From the NCBI GenBank assembly GCA_037043015.1, contig CM073330.1:9566512-9630511 (forward strand): a stretch of 64,000 bases of DNA, read 5' to 3'. The notes below the pieces were generated by a model. It did not search any database. It had not been told where the DNA came from and saw only the letters and a program-made list of their open reading frames with translations. How positions within the stretch are numbered: position 1 is the stretch's first letter; the number at the start of each line of letters is the position of its first letter. Source of the DNA: Bryum argenteum. Its lineage: Eukaryota > Streptophyta > Bryopsida > Bryales > Bryaceae. The translations under genes and the position numbers were made by a program. This document shows, one piece after another, positions 21,401-32,889 of this stretch.

Positions 21401-21639
21401 AGTAGAAGGAAAGGAAGCAGCGAGTGGCTGGGCTGAGATCGGCCAGGGGGCCGGATCGGAACAGCAGGACGGAAAGCAAGGAGACGGAAATCAAGATCGC
21501 AAGAAGGCGAGAAAGCAGGTAACGACAAGAACGGTCGCGTTTTATAGGGAGGGCCGAATTCAATCCGGCCATCATAACCTGTCTCTACGCCATCATGACC
21601 GTCCTTGTACGGAGCCGTTTTTGGCACCACCCGTCATTA

Positions 21640-22350
21640 TTGTCCTTCCACCCACTCCGGCCTTCAGCTGCCGTCTTTCAACCCCTGTCCGGCTACTGAC
21701 AGTACGTCCTCGCTGTTCGAGTGCGGAGTACGGGTTCATGAACCCGCCCTTCTTATTCAAAACTACATTCTAAAGATAACACGTAATTGTTTAAACTTAT
21801 TTGCCTTATAGTATACGGCCTATCACATACTTAGGTCGGATTCTAAACACTATACTTATTCTTATTGCGCATTTACACATATTAAGCACCCAATAAAAAA
21901 AACAGGGTCCGACAATAACCATGTCTTGGCCAAGCATTCTTGACCGACCGGAGGCCTTCTCCACCGTAGTGTAAACTGGCCCTAATTTTCTTATTCTTTT
22001 GTTTGTTCTACAACTCGATGTGCTGAGGTTTTTTTTATGTGAAGAATGGGAAGAAATCCATTGAGAATTGGTGGTATTTGGGAGTGAACTTTCTCAATGG
22101 GCATATCATCAAGGGTAGTTCAAACCGGCATTTTATTCAGGCGTACCTAACAAACGTTAGTGTTTTTATTCATTTATTTTTACCTTCTAAAAAATTGCTG
22201 CTACAAAATCTAAACAATCTCACTATCTATATATATAAAAGAACACGATTACCTACTAGCGATCCTTTGCAGGTTGCCCGACCTGATGCAGCCGGTTTTC
22301 TCTGTTTGCCCTTGGTGATCCTTCCCGGTAGTAGGGTGGTTTGCCCATGA
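21640..22350. other. Intergenic, no gene seen
   Basis: Low-complexity plant intergenic DNA. A TGTCGGACCC start on the minus strand (about 21914) could be an LTR edge belonging to the GC-rich element at 20.5-21.4 kb, but I found no matching second copy. Confidence 0.4.
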
Positions 22351-24510
22351 GAATATACTCGGTATGAAGAGTTTTAAAGATTTTGAAGAATTTCTGTAGG
22401 TAGTACTTGATTGTTATTAAGAATTTATTAAATCTCATTAACATAACAAGAGTCGAAGGGACAAGGAATGTGGAACATGTAAAATGGAGCAAAGTAAGGA
22501 GTAAAGAGGAGATCAACGGAACATGGAACAAGAACTAGGAATTGGGCACGGAAGATGGGAACAAAAACAAATAATGGGAACCATGAATGTATGATAGGAA
22601 CTGGGAACAAATGATGAAACCAAGAAGGGAAATTGGGGGATGGCCGGATGGAGGAGCCGGAATCGGGAACAAAGGATGGAAACCGTGAATGGGAAATTAG
22701 AGGTTGGGATTGATTAGTAAAGGAAAAGAGAATGGGGAACCAGAATATAACAGAGGACAGCTCGGAAGTAGGAATCCATGGAATGAAGGATATCCTAAAA
22801 TTCCTATAAAGCAAGGAGATACAATCAACGAGAGAATCAAGGATAGGGGTCAGTTCTTGAGGAGCACCAAATAAAAAGCTCATATATCGGGATGATGGGG
22901 AAAAATTAATCAAAGACATGCATGGTCATGGCCATTATCAGTTGGTCATGTATACACGACATGAAGAGTAACTGTTCTAAAGATTTTGAAGAGTTTTCTA
23001 AATGGTATGTGGTTGTTATTAAGAGTTTATTAGATCCCAATAATAAAAATACAAGGAGTTAAAGAGACAAGGAATATGGAACATAAAAATGGGAGCAAAG
23101 AAAGAGTTACCTGAGGGGAGATCAAGGGAACATCGGAGGGGAATCAAGAATCGAGATTAAAGGATAAGAATTACGAAAGGAGGATGAGAACTACTAACAA
23201 ATAATGAGAACCAAGAACGAATGATGGGAACTACATACAAATGATGGGAACTACATACAAATGATGGAAACTAGGAACAAATGACGGAAACCAAAAAGGA
23301 AAGTTGTTGAAACACAAAAGAAATTATGAGAACGAGGAACGGGCCAAACATGGGTAACCGAGAACAAGGGAACGTAGGACATGCTATAAATCTTAAAAAG
23401 TAGAAAGACCATTTACGAGGGAACCGAGGATAGGGTGTAGTTTTTGAAGAGCACCAAATAAATTGCTTACCCATGGGACGAGGGGAACTTACGCACCAAT
23501 TAATTGACTACTATTTTTATTTTATTTTTTGTCCAAAGGACATTGGTATATAGAAGTCCTAACCTATATCCTTCGGACTAGGACATCAAAAAGGGCCGAT
23601 CAATTTTTTTTTAAAACACGTAAAAAACTAAAAATTTAAACTTAGGTATAAAAAGAAATACGTAGTTGGAGGATTCTCAATAGGGTATAATTATTTTTTA
23701 TACCTAGGTCTGGATTTTTTACATGTTTTCATAAATTTTGATCTTACCTTTTTGATGTCCGTGTCCGGAGGACACGGGTTAGGACTTGTATAAAATAGTA
23801 CAATTTGTATGTCAGTCCTTGGCGATCCATGTATGCATGACCATGGTCATGACCATCATCATTTGGTCATGTATATACGGCATGAAGAGTTTTAAAGATT
23901 TTGAAGCATTTCTGTAAGTTGTAAGTGGTATGTGATTGTTATTAAAAGTTTATTAAATCCTAATAATATAACAAGAAGTCAAAGAGAAAAGGAATATGGA
24001 ACATGAAAATGGGAGCAAAGAATAAGTAGACCGGAGATCAAGGGAATAGCCAAGGGGAATTAGGAACGGGGAACATAGGATAGGAACTCAAAACAGAGGA
24101 TAGGAACCAAGAACAAATATTGAGAATCAAGAATGTATGATGGGAACTAGGAACAAAGGATGGAAACCAAGAAGGGCAGTTATCCGACGAGGAACTGGGA
24201 ACAAAGGATGGGAGTTTGGAGGTAGGGAACTAGTACCAAAAAAATGGAGGATGGAGAATGAGAATAAATGGAGATTGGAGAATGAGAACAGAAAAAGAGG
24301 AAGATGGAAAAAGAGAAGAAGGGGACAAAGGACATGCTATAAATTTTTTAAAAGAATGGGAAACGAGAATAAGGGGACGGGGTAGATGCTATAAATCTTA
24401 AAAAGCAATGGAACCATCAAGAAGGGAATGGAGAATAGGAGGTGGATTTTGAAAAGCACCAAATTAACAGTTGGGGACGAGTGAGACCTTACTCATGAAT
24501 TAATCAAATA
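22350..24510. repeat. Purine-rich repeat array, three diverged copies
   Basis: Three direct copies share a head (GAAGAGTTTTAAAGATTTTG or near, at about 22357, 22960 and 23885), then a run of short degenerate units such as GGGAACNAANGATGG, then a tail with AGCACCAAAT (22864, 23450, 24455). The second and third copies are preceded by a CATGGTCATG-type palindromic stretch. Open frames here are products of the purine bias. An inverted partial copy lies at about 63550-63775. Confidence 0.8.
23545..23800. mobile_element. Small MITE with ~45-bp imperfect terminal inverted repeats
   Basis: The left end (AAGTCCTAACC, later GGACATCAAAAAGG) is mirrored by the right end (CCTTTTTGATGTCC, later GGGTTAGGACTT). 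Each end holds an inner palindrome around TCCGGAGGAC or TCCTTCGGAC. The total is about 255 bp with no coding capacity. A solo right-end fragment (GTGTCCGGAGGACATGGGT) lies at about 24524-24542, just before the (TA)n tract. Confidence 0.65.
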
Positions 24511-24542
24511 CTATCTAGGTTTTGTGTCCGGAGGACATGGGT

Positions 24543-24544
<2 letters not shown>

Positions 24545-24612
<68 letters not shown>
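24545..24612. repeat. (TA)n microsatellite
   Basis: Uninterrupted TA dinucleotides for close to 68 bp. Confidence 0.97.
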
Positions 24613-24614
<2 letters not shown>

Positions 24615-24687
24615 AATGCATTAGTATAGAGTTTAGAAAAATCTCCAAAATTACTTAACACATATAGTACATTTAGAAAATTGACCT

Positions 24688-24735
24688 AGCCCATAGCTTG
24701 AGGAAGTATGCTAGTTTTGAGCTTGGTAAAAAAAA
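24688..24735 (-). repeat. Inverted copy of the 28.1-28.5 kb repeat unit
   Basis: Read on the minus strand, this stretch (AGCTCAAAACTAGCATAC then TTCCTCAAG) matches the units at 28170 and 28260 in the opposite orientation. Together they bracket the seven-exon gene, like subterminal repeats of a DNA transposon. Confidence 0.55.
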
Positions 24736-25125
24736 TATTGAAGAAATAAACATATCTTGTTCTAAAATTTCGGAAGATCCTTCAGTTTGAATTTAGCATT
24801 GAAGTTCTCAAATATAAGGATCAAAACCTCCAATTCAAGATAAAGTGCTCCAACCTTAAATACCACTTACCAGTCACAATAGCATAACTTATTGACCATG
24901 GACACATGATTTTGACCCAAATAATGGTAAACTTTATAATACTTAGTTAATAACCGCCTCATTCCATTTACTCAATACAACAACCTTTAAAATCAACTCA
25001 ATATAATTCCAATCCTACAAGACTTAATTCACAACTTCAACATAAATTTACTTTTTGATTCTCGGCAAAATCTTGCCGAGCATTTACCAATACATAAGAA
25101 TTTGTCTACTTAGTCTATGCCTATA

Positions 25126-27911
25126 CTAACGTCTTCGAGTTGAAAGATATCTTTTGGGATTATCATCCAATGGGATCCACATCTTGTCATGTTTCTCCTT
25201 TGCTTCCTCGCCCATGTAATTTGTAGGACCAAAGTTTGTCCAAGCATAAAGTTCCTCCTTTTTGAAAAGCAACTCATCCGCCTTAACAGCTGCATCCTTA
25301 GCGTTGTCTGGTATATTCACACGATTGTTGAGAGTGAGTTTGGATGTGACTGCATTGACATGACTGTTTAAGTACTTTACGAGCAACCAACTATTGACCA
25401 GAAACTTGCCAAACCACTAAAGAAGCCACTTTTGCATTTACAATACTTTATAACAATATATGTATAGCCAATGGCAACAATGAATAATATCAAACTTATA
25501 TCAATGTATTATGGTTTACTTGGTGTAAGGAATTTGGAAGATGCAATATATACCATAGGTGGATGTGCTCTCTGTTCTCTTTACATGAGGGACATCGCAA
25601 AACCATTTGAACATTTCATCACCATTTTGTAGTTTATTTCTGCAATCAAAACATCCCAATGAAGCATGGGTCAATATTCGACTTTTATGAAGGAACTTAA
25701 TTGGTAGGCTGTAGAGAACAAATTAATATGCAAGTACAAAACATATCCTTTATACACCATAGGTTCTTCCAATGCAAATTTATTTCATAAATGTGAGAGA
25801 TGATATATTCTTACTTTCTAATCTTGACATTTCTGTACTTTGGAGTTTCCTCTCGCAACTTGGGATCTATTTCAAATCCCCTTCCCCTGTTTGAAAACAT
25901 CAACATTATACATTAGAATATGGCATAAGTACTGATCCAATCATGGATCCATACCAACACTATTAAAGACATTCAACTCATTGCATCACAACACTATCTA
26001 TCACTTCAACTAAACGATGTGTGTATATTAATGATGTATATGATGTACACAACCACAAGTGTATCCTACACATCTTAAGCATAAAGCTTATACTTACTTA
26101 AGTCGGAGTTGAGCAATAAGGTCCACTCGAGGAATATCACTCCATCCCATGATTTCAACCTCCACTTCGAGAGAATCTACATCCTCATCCTCCTACAGTG
26201 ACAAAAGCTAGAGATAAGCACACAATGGTCCTAGTTCATCAAATAAAATCGCCAATTCTTGAAGTCAAACCATACATTCACATGTATAAACTAGCAAGAT
26301 ATTTTAAAAATAAAGGCAAATCAAATATCTTTGATTAATTTGGTGCTTCGATGATAAGTTCTCGTACATCCACTCTTATGTACTAGAACTTATGTCCAAA
26401 AACAACTAATGTCCAAAAAAATTAAGATTTGAAAAGATGGTATCTAGGAAAATGACAAATTAATAATTAAATGTAAAGCTTACACATATATACAAGACTA
26501 TCCAACATGGCATGTGACACATACTACAAACACTCAAGAAATAGCATTGAAGAGATGAAACACTTACAATATTTTTGCAAGACTCTCTTCCTTCGTGTAT
26601 TAAAGCAAATATATTGAAGGCTTTCCATGCCTCACTTTCAATTGGAAATTCTCCTGTAAACATGTCTTGCAGTTTAGTTCATGATCAATGGTCTACTTAA
26701 CCACACACAAATGTATATTTGGCACATGTATCTCTATATAATTGCATTGAAGATAAATCATCTAAAAGTAGTTAAAGTATTTTACCCAATGTAAGAAATT
26801 TATTGTCGGAGAGACCTTTAGGTGTGAAGTATGTCACATAGCTCTCTATTTGACCTTGTCGCCTGTAAACATTGATAGTCACAATCAATCTAACTTTAAT
26901 TTAACAATAAACATCTTGATGCGTGGAATTGTTATCAAAGTCATCATAATCAAATGATCAAGGTTTAGCCTCATCTACCGTAACAATACATTGATGAAAA
27001 GTGAACGATTGTGAAACTTCAAACACTTACCGCACTACACCATGGTACACTTTAGAAGTTGGTGCTTTTCGTTTATTTGAACTTGTAGTACTTGGTGGAT
27101 GCGCTTCAACCTCCACGACATTCTCCGCTTTCATGCCTTCATGTGCAACATCTGTGTTGTCGGCAGCGTTGGTTGACACCTCCACATTCGTTTGGCTTGC
27201 CAAGTCTATGCGAAATGCGTGGCATGTGTGGGTGCTTGCTGCGGTAGGACTTGCGCTTGTTGATGCAGATTGAAATGCTTCATTAGATGCCGCATTCTCT
27301 AAGTCCGTGTCGACAACATTATGAATGTTGTGATTAGGCAAACCAACTAATTGAGTGGCTTCCCCAACTTCTAACACTCCGTTTAACATTTGCACACAAG
27401 ATTGTTGAAGTGCACCGTCATAGCCGATAAGGATTTGAAGCTCGGCAACAGCATGTGGAGTATAGAGGCCTTGACCTCCCTTAGGTGGAGAAACTACCCA
27501 AAAGCATCGAGGGACAATATCGTCAAAACACAAAGTTCCAAATCCAATTGTCTCACAAACTCGGCCATCTCCTAGTTTGATGCATGTATTGTCATTGATC
27601 CAATCAAGCTTATCCGTGTTCCAATCAAAGGGTCCCCATGCGCTACGTAGTGTCGCATGGAACTTTAGAATTATCCATCGATGTTCTTGTTCTTCACCAA
27701 ACTCATTCGTTAATGAGGTGACTATGGTATACCTGTGTAATTGAGGTAATAAAGCGCAAGATTCTTGAAGGAAAGTGTTTAGTTCTTCTAACGATTGTGT
27801 ATATGGACCTATTGCACTCCAACAAAAAGGCACATGAACACTTTCCATCCCCACTTCCGTAGGTTGAGTAGTACTATCACTATGATGATTCGCACTAACG
27901 TCATTTGCCAT
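25126..27911 (-). CDS. Unrecognised protein, seven exons, 541 residues
   Basis: Minus-strand exons: 27911-27031, 26862-26786, 26653-26568, 26192-26098, 25886-25815, 25708-25585 and 25416-25126. Every border is GT-AG, every phase agrees, and the total of 1626 bases is a multiple of three ending in TAG, which makes the model strong. Met 27938 is a second in-frame start. Residues 1-200 look globular (HVPFCWSAIGPYTQ; RCFWVVSPPKGGQGLY). Residues about 200-290 are low-complexity and acidic/Ser-rich with a basic NKRKAP near the end of exon 1. The rest includes YVTYFTPKGLSDNKFL, GWSDIPRVDLIAQLR, a CxxC in LGCFDCRNKL, and a Lys-rich C-terminus. I see no membrane segment or signal peptide and recognise no family. 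Inverted repeats on both sides raise the possibility that it is transposon cargo. If no homologues exist, it may be lineage-specific. Confidence 0.8.
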
Positions 27912-28079
27912 CTTTGAAGGAAGTAGCGAGGATAACAAGGAATTAGCCTTGCAACGACTACCAAAGATAAACGACTACAAAAGAAAGCTAAAAGCTGAGC
28001 AAATGATGAAAAGCACAAGTAAAGGACCGCTCAAAGGAAGCTAAGCACTTAATGTAAAGCATAGAAGCTCCAGATTTAT

Positions 28080-28480
28080 AGTATGAGAGTTTTCCCGCGG
28101 TTGAGACTAGCACACTTCCTCACAGTCGAGGCTTGATGAAGTATTTTTGGTATATATATTGATATGGAAGATTTTCCCATGCTCGAGGCTAGCATACTTC
28201 CTCAGGACCAAGGCTTAGCTTATGTTAGAAACAAATTTCTTTACTATTGAAATTTTTTGAAGCTCAAGACTAGCATACTCTCTTACTACCAAGGCTTGGC
28301 AAATGTTAGAACTAATGTTATAAATAAATTTTAGGATTTTCTCAAGCCAGAAGACTTCCACACTTCCTCATGACAAACGCTTGACCACTATTGGAAATAA
28401 GAGTATTATGTTTCTATTAATTTGAACAATTTCTATAAGCTCATAACTACCGGTTATATACTTCTTTTTAACAAGGTTTG
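28080..28480 (+). repeat. Five degenerate ~85-bp tandem units
   Basis: Units near 28095, 28170, 28255, 28340 and 28430 share the layout TTTTCCC-GCTCGAGGCTAGCATAC-TTCCTCA-CCAAGGCTTG, decaying towards the right. An inverted copy lies at 24.7 kb. Confidence 0.65.
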
Positions 28481-29300
28481 GCAAATGCCATGAAAACAAC
28501 ATCTTCATATATGTAATTAAGAGGTGTTCCTATGCTCAAGACCAATAGTAGTTTATATGAATAAGATTTAGTACCATTGATACCATGATATTCTCTCCAT
28601 TCCATTGAATAAGGTTTTAGTGAGGGTATGAGATAACTTAGTATCTTACAAACAGGAATTGACTTGCTCACAAACATTGGTGTTTTTCTCATACATCATA
28701 AGATTGTTCTTGGACCTTATTCTTCAATATCATCTAGCTCTAGAAAGAATTTGCCAAGTTGTTGTTGATAGTTTTTTATAATGTGCTTAAAGTCTTAGTA
28801 ATAATGAGCATATGTGTATGATGAATTGTTCTATGCTACTTCAAGTTTCTCACCTAGAATTTGCAATAATTTCTTTAACATGTATATAGGTTGACATATA
28901 TACATGAGTTTCAAGGTAAGAAACTAGAGTTCTTTGTAAAGTGATCGAGACTTTGCAAGATAATTTTGCTCACTTTAGTAACCTCATCTAACAAGTGTAA
29001 CACCATTGATTAACTTGAGACTTCACAATGGCCCATCTTAGGTAAAGGGAAAGTTCTAGAATGAAGGTTGGAAGGCAATAAGAACAATTTATAAGTTTAG
29101 ATTCTTGGGATGTGCAATGATCACCAATATTTTAGTCCAAAGTAGTTTATTTCCCCTCTTTGGAGGTTAACAAAGTTTTCAGTGTACAAAGCGGAATCAT
29201 TATTAAGTTTTTTTTATAGGACTCCATGGATATCTTGAAATTTTGAAGAAAAGAAATAGCTACCAAAGATGTACTTTAAATTGTATTAACATAGAAATTA
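28480..29300. other. Intergenic, nothing identified
   Basis: Low-GC sequence with only short chance frames on either strand. Confidence 0.5.
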
Positions 29301-29309
29301 GGGCTCTTG

Positions 29310-29560
29310 TATTTGACCCCTATAAGTCCCTATTGTTGAAAAATAACATTTTGGATAAGAGATCAACTTTAATGAGCGATGGCTTCTACATCCAAAGTCC
29401 ATTATTGAAAAAACTACTTTGGATAGGTCACAAATCAAGTCTAGTTTGCTTAATAAAAATTGTAGGCTCATTCAAGAAAGTATGAATTTATGGCATGCAT
29501 TTTAGTGAAGGTAACTTTTGTTTTATGGATTTCAATCACTTCTGATATTTTTTTGAAAAA
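29310..29560 (+). repeat. Dispersed repeat, copy 1 of 3
   Basis: It shares CCCCTATAAGTCCCT at its start and GGTCACAAATCAAGTCTAG inside with copies at about 33713-33920 and 37748-38010. The copy at 37.7 kb is the start of a TTAA-bounded element, so this is probably a fragment of the same family. Confidence 0.65.
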
Positions 29561-30279
29561 ATACATACTAAGGCTGAATATAGCCAAAGGACGTATAGGA
29601 GTCAAAGTACAAATCCAATCCCAATGTCATCTCCTATGAACAACACATCTAAGAATGAAAGTTACAAAAGAGAGTGATATTTCTACATTGCACAAGCGGA
29701 AATCAAAGTGCGGTATTTCCAATAAGATTTTTTCCAAGCTTGGTAGAATAAGTCACTTTTAGTGAAAATACTAGTAGAGAGCCCAATCGTAATACCACAC
29801 TCCTCCACTACTATGAGAAAATAGACTTTTATTTCCAAATACATTGATAAAATTTAATCCCATGTCCCGGGTATGAAAAAAAATGAAAGGAAAGAGATAC
29901 AAGCGAGTGGATCACACCGCTCGGCCCTCGACGGAGAACTAAACGACCGAGGGTCACAAATCTCGAGATTGGCCACAAGTATTTCAACTCAATGTTTACG
30001 ATTTACGATAAATTCATCCTCTCCATTTTTGTGAGCTTGTGGATGATACACCACCCAAATGATATTCATTTTTCCATCATCACAATTATTATGGTGATCC
30101 TCTTCACAACTCATACATACATGAATCTAACCAAATGGGGCTTACGTAATAGAGAGCATCTTGTAAGACCTCCATACCATATGGCAGGTTGAAAAGGTGC
30201 AATCATTTTCGCATGCCTTAATGACAACAATCCATTGCGGTTCCATATTCTAACTTACACATGTATTTTCTCGATGTAC

Positions 30280-30757
30280 CCAAAATAGCGGAAATAATAT
30301 TTATTATGATATGCTTCCAGCCGACCATACAAAGAGTCGTGCAATTTGTCATAAATGGGGGGTCTTCTTTGCAAATTATACTATACATGTATGCCTTGTG
30401 AGGGTAGCCGGGGGTATTCGTAAAAATCCGTGATGATCGTCACGGTTGTCCGCGAAAGGGAGCGCATTGATGAGAGCTGATAATTTTGTTGCCCCGGGTA
30501 TCATGAGGAATCGAGGAGGGCATTTACTGCCAGGGCCTCATAATTGATATCGTCTTCAAGCTCATGCACGTCAAGAACGTTGTGGGTTGGCCACAATTGG
30601 GTGACGGTGATGGCGGCACCCTTTGTGCGCACCACATGCTTTAGGAAAATCCACAATGAAGTTTCGCACTAGTATGTGAAAGCATCATAATCCACAATTT
30701 GATTATGATCCATGAAGAAGTAAACCATGAAACTTTTGAAATTAAGGGTGTCCATTG
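30280..30757 (-). pseudogene. Protein-coding relic of unknown family
   Basis: From ATG 30757 the minus strand reads MDTLNFKSFMVYFFMDHNQ, then a TAG, then CETSLWIFLKHVVRTKGAA, TQLWPTHNVLDVHELEDDI and NYEALAVNALLDSS before a second stop. Beyond that stop, IYDKLHDSLYGRLEAYHNKY follows in the same register after another stop. The run of sensible protein interrupted by single stops indicates a dead gene. It lies on the same strand as, and downstream of, the kinase-like relic, so both may come from one gene. I do not recognise the family. Confidence 0.45.
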
Positions 30758-31372
30758 TTATTGTGAAAAAAGGAATCATTCATTGATGCCAAAGTTTGAG
30801 TTGAGGTTCGCATGATTTTTCCAAGGTTTTGGTAGTGTTTGTAAAAGAAGATAAACTCCACCCATTTTTTTTAAGAAGAGGTTAAGGTAGGAACACTAAT
30901 ATTTGGTTACTAGTTAATGGCTACTGGTTACTGTTTGTGGTTTTAGTGTTCACCGTGAGAGGGGTTAGTAGTCCTACGTCATTGTTCTTCTGTCATGTAG
31001 GTCGAATGAGCGTTTTATTCACGCCAACCCTACAAGGGTTTGGTGTTCTTATCTATTTAGAAACACCTATTTTTGTGCATTTGAGGAGTTTTGCATATTT
31101 CCGAAGGGATTTGGGTGTAACTTTTTCTTTTAGCAATTTAGCAACTCAAAGAAAAGGTGAACACAAAATGGTCTCCTATCTTTCTCATTTAATGTGAGTG
31201 TATTATGAGTTTTGCATGCCTAGACATTTATTTGTGTGGATAGACCCCACCTGAAACATGCACAAGGACAACTCTATGTTGAGCACGTTCAACTTGGATT
31301 GCCTAAAGCTATAAAACATTCATAAACTTCAAATAAGTTTATACAGAAAATATTAAAAAATACATATCGAAT

Positions 31373-32309
31373 TTATATATTTAGATTAATAAAATATACA
31401 TCAATGGTCTCAAACATGGTCTCTATTGGATCATTCCTCAAAATGGGTATTGACCGTTGGAATCCCTTTACTCTTTGTAAAAGGGTATTATAACATTCGT
31501 TTGCGGGTTCACTCTTGAGCAACCATAGGCCATGAGTGTATATCTTATAATGCGTGGACGAAATCTCACCGTCTTCATCAAAAGGCCCTATAATCCAAGA
31601 TGCTATCCTTGATGTAACATACACATCGGTAGCTAAACTAAATTTAGCTACTTTTGATCCATAAACACTCATTAAAGATGGATCCACCCAAGGCCGTCTT
31701 ATTCTATCTCGCCTCCAATTCTTTTTGTGATGGATATGCATAGTTGGATAGCAGAGGAAACTCTATCTTACATGCAAATCCCCAATCACAAACACCTATG
31801 TACATATTATCTTCTTCTCTCAGTGTAATAAGATGTTGTCGGAGACAAATCACAATGTATGCTACCATTTTTATACGAAATAGCATACCAAATAAAAAGT
31901 GCCAAGACAATCGGATTCGTAGTCGTTGAAACAACTTCACATTGTCGACATCCACTCCTGGCTCCATACGTGATTTTCCATTGCGCTTCAAGACCATACT
32001 TCTCAAAGTTCCAAAGATTCCACCATCGCATATATCCATGCGGTTTAGAAGGATGTATGGCAAATAATTTCATAAATAGAGGATGGACCAAAAACAACTT
32101 GTGGCTTCTATGTTCATTGATTGAAAACTATTTCTATGAACAAGACTAATGAAGGCTTTACAAGCGTACTCCTCTTCTCTTGGAATGAAATCGACTCCTA
32201 TTATGTGACACTTAAAAATCACACCGTAGCTACGTCTAGCAACCTCCCTATTACCGTTCAAATCAATAACCTCTCGCATCGAGTGGGAGGAAATGCAACA
32301 AAGATCCAT
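31373..32309 (-). pseudogene. Protein-kinase-like domain, frameshifted
   Basis: Four overlapping minus-strand frames (32309-32070, 32097-31807, 32063-31704, 31741-31373) read in order give kinase subdomains. These are a glycine-loop-like REVARRSYGVIF, the ATP-lysine stretch EEYACKAF, the catalytic-loop variant IHCDLSP (for HRDLKP), the DFG variant CDWGFA, an APE-region variant RPWVDPSLMSVYG, and subdomain IX as SLATDVYVTSRIASWI. At least three frameshifts separate these pieces, so no full product can be made. The HCDLSP/DWG pair marks an atypical kinase-like family rather than a receptor kinase. Whether it was a host gene or cargo of an element is unknown. Confidence 0.6.
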
Positions 32310-32574
32310 CTAACGGATCTTTGTTTATCCCATGTACTAACCTACGAGGTTCAATTACTAATTCTCACAACTCGGCATCAAGCCATGAAATTTTTGTCAT
32401 TAAAGAGTCAAAATTGGGATCAAAAGGATCTAAAACTTGAAGCATTCAATTTTTTAAATTAGTGGTACCACTATTGACCTCCTCGCAAATAAGACTATCA
32501 AACCTCTCAAAAGACATCCGCTACCTATTTCTTTCTAACACATTTATATCTTTTTACTATCTAAATACCTAAAA

Positions 32575-32815
32575 AAACTAAAGACTACTTCTAGTCTTTT
32601 TATTTTATATTCCAATTTTAGAGCTAACGCATAGATCTTCCTATCTTTTAACCGTAGGTCTAAAACAATCTTATCTCTTTGAGAGAAGTTCCTTTCTCAA
32701 AAGACCAACAGTCTACTCCTACTCTTTTTACTTTCAGTTCCTACTTTAATTCTAAGTCATAGATTTAGCTACAATCTACTTCTAGTTTTTTTACTTTCTA
32801 TTCCAATATTGGTTG
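32575..32815 (+). repeat. Degenerate tandem repeat
   Basis: Three diverged units begin CTACTTCTAGTCTTTTTA or near (about 32583, 32713 and 32777) and contain TATTCCAATNTTGG-like ends. They lead directly into the hairpin at 32820. Confidence 0.5.
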
Positions 32816-32819
32816 TGTG

Positions 32820-32889
32820 GATACAGGAGGCAAGTCTCCATGACGGATTCCAGCGCGGAACCGTCGTGTGAGACAAAGCCTCCTGTATT
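32820..32889. other. Nested ~70-nt hairpin
   Basis: The outer arm ATACAGGAGGC (32821-32831) pairs perfectly with GCCTCCTGTAT (32878-32888). A second tier pairs GTCTC (32834-32838) with GAGAC (32870-32874). A third pairs CATGACGG (32839-32846) with CCGTCGTG (32861-32868) with one G-T pair. A fourth pairs TTCC with GGAA around the loop AGCGC (32852-32856). It stands out as GC-rich in low-GC DNA. No gene is attached. Confidence 0.85.

Noticed and set aside
24137-24385. Basic protein rich in Gly, Arg and Lys
   Set aside because: It arises from the purine-rich repeat; similar strings occur wherever the repeat occurs.
22350-24510. CRISPR array
   Set aside because: The units are degenerate, lack regular spacers, and the DNA is eukaryotic.
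30937-31197. An 86-codon plus-strand frame
   Set aside because: Single short frame with no motif, no splice signals and no neighbour support.
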